Source of the DNA: DAIRFP01 sp036794995
Lineage (GTDB): Bacteria > Desulfobacterota > Binatia > UBA9968
Direction of reading: 5' to 3'
DNA: 64,000 nucleotides
Assembly: GCA_036794995.1 (NCBI GenBank)
Contig: DAIRFP010000001.1
Location: 66,735 to 130,734, forward strand
The translations under genes were made by a program, and so were the position numbers. The notes under the pieces were generated by a model that ran no database searches, had not been told where the DNA came from, and saw only the letters and a list, made by a program, of their open reading frames with translations. Each line of letters opens with the position of its first letter. The stretch's first letter is position 1. Shown here piece after piece: positions 1 to 6,950 of the stretch.

Positions 1-1
1 T

Positions 2-454
2 CGCCTGCACTTGGAGAACTGCGCAGCGTGCGACGAACAGCGACGCCAATGGGTAAAATTGGATGTTTCGCTCAAGAGTCTTACGGAGTCGAATGTCCGG
101 CAGGTGGACTTCGAACCTTTTTGGCGCGGAGTACAAGAACGGATTGCAAAACAGCGGGCATGGCATACGGAACTCCTGGAATGGTTTCATTCTGCGTTTG
201 CCGGGCCGGGACTGGCTTGGGCCGTGCCCGCGGTGATCCTTATTATCATCGGCGTGCTTTCGTTCGATTCGTTTTGGAAGCTCAGGGGCCAACGAAATAA
301 CTTTTCAGCGGTCGAATCTATTGATGCTCACGGGCGGAACGTTGCGCTACTGCGTGAAGATGAAACAAAAACCACTGTCATTTGGCTGTATCAGAATCAA
401 GAAGGTGAAGATGAATCTTCCGGGGAGAATGTTGAAACGAGCCCTGCTTTTTAG
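2..454 (+). CDS. anti-sigma factor, zf-HC2 type (5' partial)
   Basis: The reading frame is open from the first bases of the window and begins inside a gene. The first visible residues read RLHLENCAAC, the H-x3-C-x2-C end of a zf-HC2 anti-sigma zinc-binding motif. A linker and one transmembrane segment (around GLAWAVPAVILIIIGVL) follow, then a short extracytoplasmic tail. Such proteins hold an ECF sigma factor at the membrane; the sigma gene would lie just upstream, outside the window. The TTG at 11 is an internal codon, not the start. The 3' end overlaps the next gene by about 44 nt, so the two are probably co-transcribed. Family assignment rests on the motif plus membrane topology. Confidence 0.7.
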   Translation, partial: RLHLENCAACDEQRRQWVKLDVSLKSLTESNVRQVDFEPFWRGVQERIAKQRAWHTELLEWFHSAFAGPGLAWAVPAVILIIIGVLSFDSFWKLRGQRNNFSAVESIDAHGRNVALLREDETKTTVIWLYQNQEGEDESSGENVETSPAF

Positions 455-878
455 TTCTCTGATCTGTTTCGTAGCGGCGTTCTCTCACGGCGCGGAAAGC
501 GACTCGCAAACAGTACGCGTCAGGATTGGGACGATCCTAGCCAGTAATCAAAGCGACGAAATCGACCCCAGGTTGAATGCTATGAAAAATCAGTTGAAGG
601 TAATGAAATATCGTTCTTATCGGTTACTCAAAGAGGAAACTAAGAATGTGTCTTGGCAAGGGAACGCCGCATTTGATATTCCCGGCGGGCGGTCTTTAGT
701 TGTAACCCCTCAGGAGTTTCGGAACAAGCAGCTGGCCTTAAAAGTGCGCTTACAGCACGGAGATAAACCCGTCGTGGACACAATCGTGCGCCTGAACAAT
801 GGCGGGAATTTTTTGCTCGGCGGGCCCCAACATGAAGGTGGGGTCTTGGTCCTATCGATCTCAGCAGCCGCTCAATAG
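411..878 (+). CDS. secreted protein of unknown function downstream of anti-sigma gene
   Basis: Start chosen at ATG 411, which has AAGGTG just upstream and gives a clear signal peptide (basic n-region MLKRA, hydrophobic LLFSSLICFVAAF, AHGAE-like cleavage region). The frame is open further upstream to 321 but that part is the other-frame overlap with the anti-sigma gene. The mature part (about 130 residues) is rich in beta-prone segments and has no cysteines, ending with a hydrophobic VLVLSISA. I do not recognise a named domain. Its overlap with an anti-sigma gene suggests an extracytoplasmic partner or target of that ECF pathway; this is inference from context only. Confidence 0.6.
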   Translation: MNLPGRMLKRALLFSSLICFVAAFSHGAESDSQTVRVRIGTILASNQSDEIDPRLNAMKNQLKVMKYRSYRLLKEETKNVSWQGNAAFDIPGGRSLVVTPQEFRNKQLALKVRLQHGDKPVVDTIVRLNNGGNFLLGGPQHEGGVLVLSISAAAQ

Positions 879-1065
879 ATCGGTCTGCTCGATCAAATTC
901 GCTCGATAGGCTTCACCACTAGGTTTTTGAGGCTTAACCTCTGCTTGCCTAGCATTGAGTTCCTGCGCTTCTGATCCCAGTGCTGCTGTAACAGGGAAAG
1001 CCTCATTGTTAAAACCCCCATCGAATCGCTTTGCCAGGCTGCATTGGCTTTTGTGCTTATCCCCA

Positions 1066-2067
1066 CTATATTGAGAATTTGAGATTTCCGACCGCCATCC
1101 GGTCACGCCAACCAACCCAAAGATTCGTGCTCAGATATTTGTCGCCGAAATCAGGAAATACCGTGACTAACGTGCCGGTGCGGAGTTTGCGCGCGACTTT
1201 CAAGGTGGCAAACATGGCTGCTCCGGATGACTGACCCACTAGAACTCCTTCTTCCTGACTCAAGCGATAAACCATTGCATAGGCGTCTTCAGTGGCAACA
1301 GGGATCTTTTCGTCCAACTCTTCTTCGTGGTATATCCCAGGCACGATGGAACTAGCCATGTGCTTGAGACCTTCCAGGCCATGAAGCGAGTCGTCAGGTT
1401 CCACGGCGAGAATCTTGATATTTGGATTTACCTCCTTGAAATATCGGCCCGTGCCCATAACCGTTCCGCCTGTGCCAATCCCCGCAATGAAGTGCGTAAT
1501 CTGTTGCTGCGTTTGCCGATAGATTTCCGGACCTGTGGTTTCATAATGAGCCTGGGGATTCATCGGATTGAAATATTGATCTGGCTTGAAATAACGCTCA
1601 GGGTTTTCTTCGAGAATTTTTCTACATAGGCGAATGGCGCCATCCGAGCCTTCTAATGGGTCGCTAAAAACGATCTTTGCCCCGTAGGCAGTTATGATCT
1701 GTTTGCGTTCCCTGCTCACGTTTTCCGGAACGACTAACTCCACCGAATAACCGAGGACGCAACCGATCATGGCAAGGGCGATTCCGGTGTTTCCCGAGCT
1801 GGAATCCAAGATCGTTTTATCCGGTCGTAGCTTTCCTGAGCGAATTCCTTCCTGCACCATTCTCAGTGCGGCGCGATCCTTAACCGATCCGCCCGGATTA
1901 AAACCTTCCAATTTTGCATAGACCCGCACGCTTGCAGGGAGGCCTTCGGTGAGCTTGCGAATTTCGAGTAAGGGGGTATCGCCGATCAAATCCAGCACTG
2001 ACTCGACTTTCCTGGGCTCCTTTGACGGGACCGGAACGAGGCGAAGAAGTGGAGTCGTTTGTGCCAT
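1066..2067 (-). CDS. cysM: PLP-dependent cysteine synthase (CysM/CysK family)
   Basis: 333-residue fold-type II PLP enzyme. Visible motifs: SVKDR with the Schiff-base lysine at K63, the substrate loop SSGNTG at 90-95, the phosphate-binding GTGGT at 198-202, and a C-terminal SSGAA. It forms cysteine from an activated serine and a sulfide donor. The gene directly follows, with a TGATG stop/start overlap, a ubiquitin-like sulfur carrier gene, and an E1-like activator lies upstream. This arrangement matches carrier-dependent cysteine synthases such as mycobacterial CysM, which take sulfur from a protein thiocarboxylate rather than free sulfide. O-phosphoserine as acceptor is therefore likely but not shown by sequence. 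It is the last gene of a SAM-riboswitch-led operon. Confidence 0.9.
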   Translation of the reverse strand: MAQTTPLLRLVPVPSKEPRKVESVLDLIGDTPLLEIRKLTEGLPASVRVYAKLEGFNPGGSVKDRAALRMVQEGIRSGKLRPDKTILDSSSGNTGIALAMIGCVLGYSVELVVPENVSRERKQIITAYGAKIVFSDPLEGSDGAIRLCRKILEENPERYFKPDQYFNPMNPQAHYETTGPEIYRQTQQQITHFIAGIGTGGTVMGTGRYFKEVNPNIKILAVEPDDSLHGLEGLKHMASSIVPGIYHEEELDEKIPVATEDAYAMVYRLSQEEGVLVGQSSGAAMFATLKVARKLRTGTLVTVFPDFGDKYLSTNLWVGWRDRMAVGNLKFSI

Positions 2068-2372
2068 CAGCGCCTCTGCCTCTGTGCGGGCGTTTGCAGT
2101 CCCCCGGCGATCGCCGGGACAATCGCGATGTTATCACCCTCTTTTAACGCTGTTTCCAGGTTTTGTAGAAAACGGATATCGTCACCGTTGACGTAAACGT
2201 TTACAAAGCGGCGGATCTTGCCGGTTTCATCGCAGATTCGTTCTTTAATACCAGGGAAATTCTTCTCCAGGTCTTCGACCATCGTCTTAACATTGATGCC
2301 TTGCGCGCTGACCTCGTCGGCACCTTGAGTGAACTTTCTAAGCGGAGTGGGTACGCGAACTCGTACTGGCAT
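2067..2372 (-). CDS. MoaD/ThiS/CysO-family sulfur carrier with C-terminal tail
   Basis: 101-residue beta-grasp ubiquitin-like protein (MPVRVRVPTPLRKFT start, RRFVNVYVNGDDIRFL centre, GDNIAIVPAIAGG end). In this family the terminal Gly-Gly is adenylated by an E1-like enzyme and converted to a thiocarboxylate that delivers sulfur. Here Gly-Gly is at 90-91 but ten more residues (LQTPAQRQRR) follow before the stop, so the carrier cannot be activated unless trimmed. QbsE-type carriers are known to be trimmed by a JAMM protease (QbsD); none is visible in this window. The gene's TGA overlaps the cysM ATG, so the pair is translationally coupled. Confidence 0.88.
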   Translation of the reverse strand: MPVRVRVPTPLRKFTQGADEVSAQGINVKTMVEDLEKNFPGIKERICDETGKIRRFVNVYVNGDDIRFLQNLETALKEGDNIAIVPAIAGGLQTPAQRQRR

Positions 2373-2492
2373 AGGGAGCCTCCTTCGAATCTATCGAGAA
2401 ATCACTTGATGAATTGCGCATCCATGTCGTTCTAATAAGATAAACTCTCGTCTTGTTCCTTGCAAACCTCCACCCTCCAAGACGCGATCCGT

Positions 2493-2827
2493 CTAACTAG
2501 CCGCCGCGCGTGCTGTCGCTGTTGGACTAAGCTGCTGGCAAAGTTTATCGAAGTTTTCGAGAGTCGCACGGATGCTAAAAGGGCTTTTCGAGGGGTGTAA
2601 AGCCGGAATACAGACCAACCTGTGGTTCCCCATCGATGGCAAGCAGTTCTCCATAGCACCATAGGTTTTTGCCGCGGGAGGTGATTTTTTCCCGACTGAT
2701 GTATGACTTGTTGCTATCGTAGTCACAGATTATTTCCGAGGGTCCAAGCAGGTTTCACATACGTGAGTGGCTGCTTCGGAGCGTCCTGCCCGCACTCTCT
2801 GCATTGAAGTCCTAGGACAAAACTCAT
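2493..2827 (-). pseudogene. thrC: threonine synthase remnant (frameshifted and truncated)
   Basis: ATG at 2827 has a good AAGGAG site 9 nt upstream and starts the typical threonine synthase zinc-ribbon-like N-terminus: MSFVLGLQCRECG. After LTYV the frame is lost; reading on in the shifted frames restores CETC and then GPSEIICDYD..., NLWCYGELL and DGEPQVGLYSGFTPL, which match the next conserved blocks of the family. About 4-5 nt are missing near 2745-2760. The match stops at about 2575, where the PLP domain should begin. A short stretch IRATLENFDKLCQQL in another frame, ending at 2493, may be the original C-terminus, which would mean that an internal deletion removed some 300 codons. The position between moeB and moaD fits a known thrC-moaD-cysM-moeB neighbourhood. 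Confidence 0.78.
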
Positions 2828-2855
2828 TGGGGTACTCCTTTCACTGATTTCGATC

Positions 2856-3647
2856 CTAGGTGCTGGTGGCAGGCGATTTTGTCGCGGATTCGACACCGCA
2901 GGCCAGGCAATGGGCGTCTCTGCTGACATTCACGACGTAAAACTTCATCCATCTCGCGTCGAACGTGAGCAATCGATCCGTCAGCAACCCTTCTTCGAAG
3001 CCGGCGAGATACTTAATTGCTTCGATTGCCTGGATCGAACCCACGGTCCCTGCGACGGCGCCGAGTATACCGGCTTGCTGGCAACTCAAGATTTCTTCGA
3101 GCGGAGGTGGTTGCCCGAAGAAACATCGATAGCAGGCGCTTTTTCCAGGTACGACTGTCATGGTCTGCCCTTGCAGCCGAACGATTCCAGCATGCGAAAA
3201 GGCAATGCCCAGAGCCACAGCAATGTCGTTGACTAGAAATTTTGTCGCGAAGTTGTCGCTGCCGTCAACAATGAAATCGTAACCTGAAAGGATTGCGGCT
3301 GCGTTGTCCGGTTCGACCCGAGCGGCATAGGTTACGACTTCCACGTCGGGGTTCAGGAGGCTAATTTTTTCTTTGGCGGAGTCCACCTTGCGCCGGTCCC
3401 GGTCAGACGTCGTGTGCAAGATTTGTCTCTGCAAATTGGATAACTCCACGTGATCGGGATCGACCAAGCCGAGGGTGCCGACACCAGCGGCGGCTAGATA
3501 GAGCGCTGCCGGAGAGCCGAGTCCACCGGCTCCGACGACCAAAACGCGAGCTTGCCGAAGCCGGACCTGTGCTTTCCCACCCAGATCGGGAATCATGATC
3601 TGCCTGCTGTATCGCTCAATTTGGTCTGTGGTAAGGCGAATGCTCAT
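2856..3647 (-). CDS. moeB: MoeB/ThiF-family E1-like sulfur carrier adenylyltransferase
   Basis: 263-residue ThiF-domain protein. The Rossmann ATP loop GAGGLGSP is at 39-46, the DGSDNF motif at 128-133, the zinc pairs CYRC (172-175) and CLAC (247-250), and the probable catalytic cysteine C189 in the crossover loop. It adenylates the C-terminal glycine of a ubiquitin-like carrier, here almost certainly the MoaD-like protein encoded 500 nt downstream. There is no rhodanese domain, unlike MoeB-R/MOCS3 proteins, so the sulfur must come from elsewhere. It is the first gene behind the SAM riboswitch and terminator. The whole protein looks intact. Confidence 0.92.
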   Translation of the reverse strand: MSIRLTTDQIERYSRQIMIPDLGGKAQVRLRQARVLVVGAGGLGSPAALYLAAAGVGTLGLVDPDHVELSNLQRQILHTTSDRDRRKVDSAKEKISLLNPDVEVVTYAARVEPDNAAAILSGYDFIVDGSDNFATKFLVNDIAVALGIAFSHAGIVRLQGQTMTVVPGKSACYRCFFGQPPPLEEILSCQQAGILGAVAGTVGSIQAIEAIKYLAGFEEGLLTDRLLTFDARWMKFYVVNVSRDAHCLACGVESATKSPATST

Positions 3648-3660
3648 TTTGCTATTCCGG

Positions 3661-3698
3661 CAAAAAAAGCCTCTTCCCCTAGGATAAGAAGAGGCTTT
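3661..3698 (-). terminator. intrinsic terminator of the SAM riboswitch
   Basis: On the minus strand AGCCTCTTC (3696-3688) pairs perfectly with GAAGAGGCT (3676-3668) around an 11-nt loop, followed by a run of seven T. It lies 14 nt before the moeB start. The 5' half of the stem plus loop (CCTCTTCTTATC) can pair instead with GATAAGGTGAGG just upstream (GATAAG and GAGG match), which contains the 3' strand of aptamer helix P1. That is the classic SAM-OFF arrangement: SAM stabilises P1, frees the terminator and stops transcription. Confidence 0.85.
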
Positions 3699-3702
3699 AC
3701 CT

Positions 3703-3807
3703 CACCTTATCTTTTGCCCCGGTAAGAGGCGGGTTGGAATTAGCACCAGCGTTTCGTCTTCCGGAACCGGTTGCTGTGACTTCGCTGGGGCCGCTCTGGA
3801 TAAGGTG
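3703..3807 (-). promoter_or_regulatory. SAM-I (S-box) riboswitch, atypical P2
   Basis: Read on the minus strand: P1 5' strand CACCTTATC (3807-3799), the AGAG of the core, GCGAAGTCACAGCAACC, a P3 segment closed by GGTGCTAATTCC, a P4 hairpin CCCG...CGGG, and AAAAGATAAGGTG whose GATAAGGTG (3711-3703) is fully complementary to the P1 5' strand. Order and conserved bases follow the SAM-I aptamer as known from Bacillus yitJ. Compared with that consensus, the stretch between AGAGCGGC and CCCAGCGAAG lacks about 11 nt that normally carry GAGGGACTGG in P2, so ligand binding may be weakened or lost. Confidence 0.82.
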
Positions 3808-3828
3808 TCCAGATGTTGCTAGACGCTT

Positions 3829-3857
3829 AAGCTATCGTAGCAGCCAAGGTGTGTCAA
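3829..3857 (-). promoter_or_regulatory. sigma-70-like promoter of the moeB-cysM operon
   Basis: A perfect -35 box TTGACA (3857-3852) and, 17 nt on, a weak -10 TAGCTT (3834-3829). Predicted transcription start is near 3822, about 15 nt ahead of the aptamer P1 helix, which is the expected spacing. Confidence 0.55.
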
Positions 3858-3984
3858 GCCCTTCAAATGCTTCTCTTTGGAACAAAAAAATGTTTAATTT
3901 CAAAGGGTTTAGGCTGGTGACGACTCGAAACTGCGGCGGGCAAAATTGACCCTGCTGAGCAATTCTGTTACACCGGAACTTGGA

Positions 3985-4392
3985 ATGAAGGTACGTGAAG
4001 TCTATTCGAGTTATTTACTCATTGCCGGGGTTGTCTGCTTTTTGCTGGGCATCGGTAACTGGGCAATCGGTGCGGTGGAAACCTCGAAATACCAGAAGCT
4101 GCTGCATAGAACTGAACAAACCGGGCTGGAAGAATCCTACAGAAGCTTCCAGGAGCTTGATCACCAAAAAAACGAAGAGGTCCTTCGGCGAATTAACGAG
4201 GATCGCGAGAAATACAACACTGCCCGGGTGAAGCTAAATTTCTTTTCTGTGGTGTTGGTAGGTGGAAGGTCGTTGTTTCTTTGCGGGGTTCTATTGATGT
4301 TATGCTCCCTGATTCGACTTATACGTCGTGATACGCAGAAGAAAATGACTACTCTGAGTGACCTAGCTAGGGGCGACAATAGGGGGCGTTGA
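3985..4392 (+). CDS. small membrane protein with central coiled coil, unknown function
   Basis: Start taken at ATG 3985 (MKVREVYSSYLLIAG); an in-frame TTG at 3946 is possible but has no good ribosome site. The product of about 135 residues has one membrane segment near residues 8-28 (YLLIAGVVCFLLGIGNWAIG), a charged helical middle rich in E, K, R and Q, then a second membrane segment (FFSVVLVGGRSLFLCGVLLMLCSLI) and a short basic tail. Two helices with an extended charged segment between them suggest a membrane hairpin with a soluble coiled-coil arm. I recognise no family. It is flanked by divergent and convergent genes and probably stands alone. Confidence 0.55.
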   Translation: MKVREVYSSYLLIAGVVCFLLGIGNWAIGAVETSKYQKLLHRTEQTGLEESYRSFQELDHQKNEEVLRRINEDREKYNTARVKLNFFSVVLVGGRSLFLCGVLLMLCSLIRLIRRDTQKKMTTLSDLARGDNRGR

Positions 4393-4415
4393 CTAGTGCT
4401 CCGGAGCAGACACGC

Positions 4416-5438
4416 CTACTTGGAAGGTTTCGACTTCTGATACTTTCGGTAATCGTATCCTGTGGCCATAGCCAGTAGGATATCTTCCATACCCCCATTC
4501 TTTTCCCGCCTGAGGACCAAGAGCCTGTCGTAGAATTCCTTGAAGTCTTTATAGATCCGTTGACTATCGTCGGTCTTTCTCAGATAAAAGTCCTTAATTC
4601 GAGTGACGGTGAATCGCAGAGCGGAAAAACGAAGCTCGTTGGGAAACGAATCCCATTCCGGAAGAGAGAGAGGGCGAAGGCTTTCATAGCCGGAGATCAG
4701 CGCTTCGAAACGGTCAATGCGGTATCGTTGGTCAACGAAACAGAGCGCATTAACCGCTGTCGCCAAGTCGTATATTAGCTTGCCGCGACAGGCCGCTTCA
4801 AAATCCATGACCCCGGCCAGGCGACTGCCCTTGAACTTGACATTATCGGGGAAAAAGTCTCCATGAATAATTCCCTTGGGGAGATTGTTGTCGAGGTAGT
4901 TCTCCAGGTATGAGAACTCATCGTCCAGAACTCGAACAATGTTTCTTAGGTGGGTTGGAAGTTGTCGACGTACTTCACGGTAAATGGCGACGATTCTGCT
5001 GAAGCCAAATCGGTTATCGATACCTTTTTTGTAACTTCTTCCGATTAGATGCAGGTTGGCTAAGGTGTGACCTAAAATTCCCAGATGGGTGGCAGTGAGA
5101 GACTCAATTGGGAGATCAACGCCGTCCAGATAGCGGCTGACGGTCAGGCATTTACCCCGGAAGTCAATGTAGTATCTCCCCGTCTTGGTTTTGAGGGGTT
5201 GTAGGCAAGGGAACCCTTGCTTCCTCACGTGAAACAGCAGATCCAACTCTTGCTTTACTTCAAGTTCACTTTTGACTTCATCGATCTTGGCAAAAAACCT
5301 CCCCCGTTTAGTTTCTAGTAGATAGTGGGTATTCACTGAGCCATTCTTGACGCCGGAAGAGGACACCAAGTCCCCCAAGGTGAACTCTTCGGCGATCCTC
5401 GTCGCATCCTTCCTTGTAACTTCAGTGTAAATAGCCAT
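4416..5438 (-). CDS. thrB: homoserine kinase, ThrB type II (APH fold)
   Basis: 340-residue aminoglycoside-phosphotransferase-fold kinase. The N-terminus MAIYTEVT...LGDLVSSSGVKNGSVNTHYLLET is characteristic of ThrB-type homoserine kinases of this fold; the catalytic loop HGDFFPDNV and the metal-binding MDFEAACRG are present. It makes O-phosphohomoserine, the substrate of threonine synthase. ATG 5438 is chosen over an upstream in-frame ATG at 5456 because AGGAA sits 7 nt before it and it matches the usual family start. A strong promoter lies 78-106 nt upstream. The kinase is intact while the neighbouring thrC is a relic, so threonine synthase must be encoded elsewhere or the branch rerouted. 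Confidence 0.85.
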   Translation of the reverse strand: MAIYTEVTRKDATRIAEEFTLGDLVSSSGVKNGSVNTHYLLETKRGRFFAKIDEVKSELEVKQELDLLFHVRKQGFPCLQPLKTKTGRYYIDFRGKCLTVSRYLDGVDLPIESLTATHLGILGHTLANLHLIGRSYKKGIDNRFGFSRIVAIYREVRRQLPTHLRNIVRVLDDEFSYLENYLDNNLPKGIIHGDFFPDNVKFKGSRLAGVMDFEAACRGKLIYDLATAVNALCFVDQRYRIDRFEALISGYESLRPLSLPEWDSFPNELRFSALRFTVTRIKDFYLRKTDDSQRIYKDFKEFYDRLLVLRREKNGGMEDILLAMATGYDYRKYQKSKPSK

Positions 5439-5515
5439 CGGTTGTTTCCTGATCAACCCTTACAGGCATACGAAAACCCAAGTATTACGCACCCCTGCAA
5501 AGGCTAACTAAGCCA

Positions 5516-5544
5516 TTTATAATGAAAAAAACACGCGAAGTCAA
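5516..5544 (-). promoter_or_regulatory. strong sigma-70-like promoter of thrB
   Basis: TTGACT (5544-5539), 17-nt spacer, TATAAA (5521-5516) on the minus strand. Predicted start near 5509 leaves a leader of about 70 nt before the thrB ATG at 5438. Confidence 0.7.
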
Positions 5545-5602
5545 TATAAAATCGGTTTCTCGCTTGTAAATCACGACGGTTTAAAAATTCACTATTGGAT
5601 TC

Positions 5603-5665
5603 AGACCTTTAGCAAATGCCCAAAGAACAAGCACGGTTCTTCAAAAGGGATTTGCTAAAGGGTCT
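5603..5665. repeat. long imperfect inverted repeat (two-tier hairpin)
   Basis: AGACC-TTTAGCAAAT (5603-5617) is the reverse complement of ATTTGCTAAAGGGTCT (5650-5665) with one base missing. Inside, CCC (5619-5621) faces GGG (5647-5649) and AAGAAC (5623-5628) faces GTTCTT (5636-5641). Nearly the whole 63 bp folds into one hairpin. It lies upstream of the thrB promoter and about 260 nt before the csp promoter, has no T tract, and belongs to no gene. It could be a bidirectional regulator binding site, a structured RNA or a small repeat element. Confidence 0.6.
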
Positions 5666-5924
5666 CTTAGATGAATACCCCCATAGACCCATAGAACTAA
5701 CCCTAGGATAAGGCACTTGAGAGACTAAAGCCGTTATGGGAGCATGATAGCGCTAATGCCCGCTTAGAAGACACGAAGGGGTTCTATATTCATTTTTTGG
5801 CATGACTGAACCGGGATAGTCTTCCTGCCTGACGCTCCTGTGAACATCACATTGCCGGTCGCCCGGATTGCAAGGGCGATTGGAAGAACTGCTGACTCTT
5901 CACGAGGTCGGCGGAAAATTTTTC
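5666..5924. other. non-coding stretch, no recognisable feature
   Basis: Part of the 700-bp region between thrB and the cold-shock gene. I see no open frame with a ribosome site, no tRNA-like or known RNA fold. Stop codons are frequent in all frames. Confidence 0.5.
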
Positions 5925-5954
5925 TTGACAAGAAGACTTAGCTTTATCTAATGT
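5925..5954 (+). promoter_or_regulatory. putative promoter of the cold-shock gene, long structured leader
   Basis: Perfect -35 TTGACA (5925-5930) and a weak -10 TAATGT (5949-5954) at 18-nt spacing. If used, the mRNA has a leader of about 175 nt before the csp ATG at 6140, similar to the long 5' leaders of cspA-type mRNAs. The leader contains a perfect hairpin GTCTCA-ggagcg-TGAGAC at 5996-6013. Confidence 0.4.
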
Positions 5955-6139
5955 CCGTCCCTACGGTAGGTCCAGAAAGAGTTATTTTTTCATCAGTCTC
6001 AGGAGCGTGAGACCATGGGTTAAGCCCTCAGTCGCGACCGGAATATGGAACCGAGAGTTGAAAATCGGGCGGCAAGGGGCACCGCCGCGTGCTTGCAGTG
6101 GGACACCATTTAAAGCAACTTGGATAGGGAGGGCTAGGC

Positions 6140-6340
6140 ATGGCAACAGGAAAAGTAAAATGGTTTAATAACTCAAAAGGATATGGTTTCATAGAAAAAG
6201 AAGGCGGTGGTGATGTTTTTGTCCATTACACGGCGATCCAAGGCGACGGATTCAAAACCTTAAACGAAGGTCAGGCTGTAGAGTTTGAAATCGCTCAGGG
6301 AGAAAAGGGCCCGCAGGCCATAAATGTGGTAAAGCTTTAA
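6140..6340 (+). CDS. cold-shock protein, CspA family
   Basis: 66-residue single cold-shock domain: MATGKVKWFN start, RNP1 KGYGFI at 13-18, RNP2 VFVHY at 26-30, ending AINVVKL. It binds single-stranded RNA/DNA as a chaperone in the cytoplasm. The ribosome site AGGGAGG lies 10 nt before the ATG. A long leader with a hairpin precedes it, as is usual for temperature-regulated csp mRNAs. Length and sequence are fully typical. The nuoB and CSD-like genes downstream run on the same strand and may be co-transcribed. Confidence 0.95.
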   Translation: MATGKVKWFNNSKGYGFIEKEGGGDVFVHYTAIQGDGFKTLNEGQAVEFEIAQGEKGPQAINVVKL

Positions 6341-6409
6341 CTATTGCGCGCGGAAACTGAACACCTTGGACCGCAGCGCCGCCAAAAAAACCCATCGAAA
6401 CAAAATCCT

Positions 6410-6919
6410 ATGCAAACGGGAAACGATCCCGGTAAATCACAAATCGTCCAAGGAAATCTCTTGGCAGATACCGTTGTCCTGACTCGCTTGGACAAGGCTG
6501 TTGGTTGGGCGCGCAAGTACTCATTGTTCCCTTACCCGTTCGCAACGGCCTGCTGTGCGATGGAATACATGTCGCTTTCAATGTCTCCCTATGACATCGA
6601 TCGGTTTGGTGCGCTCTTGCCCCGGTTTAGTCCAAGGCAGGCCGATCTCTTAATGGTTATCGGAACCGTCAATCACAAACTCTCTCCGGTGCTCAAGCGC
6701 GTATACGAACAAATGTCTGAGCCTAAGTGGGTGATGGCATTCGGTGCCTGTGCCGCGAGCGGCGGTTTTTACGATAACTATGCCACCGTTCAGGGAATTG
6801 ATCGAATCATTCCAGTCGACGTATACGTTCCTGGTTGTCCCCCACGGCCCGAGGCGGTACTGGATGGTTTGATGGAGCTGCAGGGGCGAATCGCGACGCA
6901 AAAGCAACCCCTAAGCTAA
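6410..6919 (+). CDS. nuoB: NADH-quinone oxidoreductase subunit B (orphan)
   Basis: 169-residue NuoB. All four ligands of the N2 [4Fe-4S] cluster are present: C48 and C49 (FATACCAMEY), C114 (GACAASGG) and C143 (PGCPPRPE). RFSPRQADLLMVIGTV is the family signature. In complex I this subunit passes electrons to quinone. The ATG at 6410 gives the usual N-terminus; an in-frame TTG at 6344, 4 nt after csp, would add 22 low-complexity residues. No ribosome site is obvious. Odd point: no other nuo gene is near; it sits alone between two cold-shock-type genes, so it is either a displaced member of a split nuo operon or a paralogue. Confidence 0.92.
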   Translation: MQTGNDPGKSQIVQGNLLADTVVLTRLDKAVGWARKYSLFPYPFATACCAMEYMSLSMSPYDIDRFGALLPRFSPRQADLLMVIGTVNHKLSPVLKRVYEQMSEPKWVMAFGACAASGGFYDNYATVQGIDRIIPVDVYVPGCPPRPEAVLDGLMELQGRIATQKQPLS

Positions 6920-6950
6920 GATTGTTCGACGAGCGTCTGAGATTGCCGCT

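Noticed and set aside
1031..1629. Plus-strand frames opposite cysM
   Set aside because: Overlap an intact, conserved cysM; short, without ribosome sites.
3734..3949. 71-codon plus-strand frame over the riboswitch
   Set aside because: It overlaps the minus-strand aptamer and promoter, and has no ribosome site or family resemblance.
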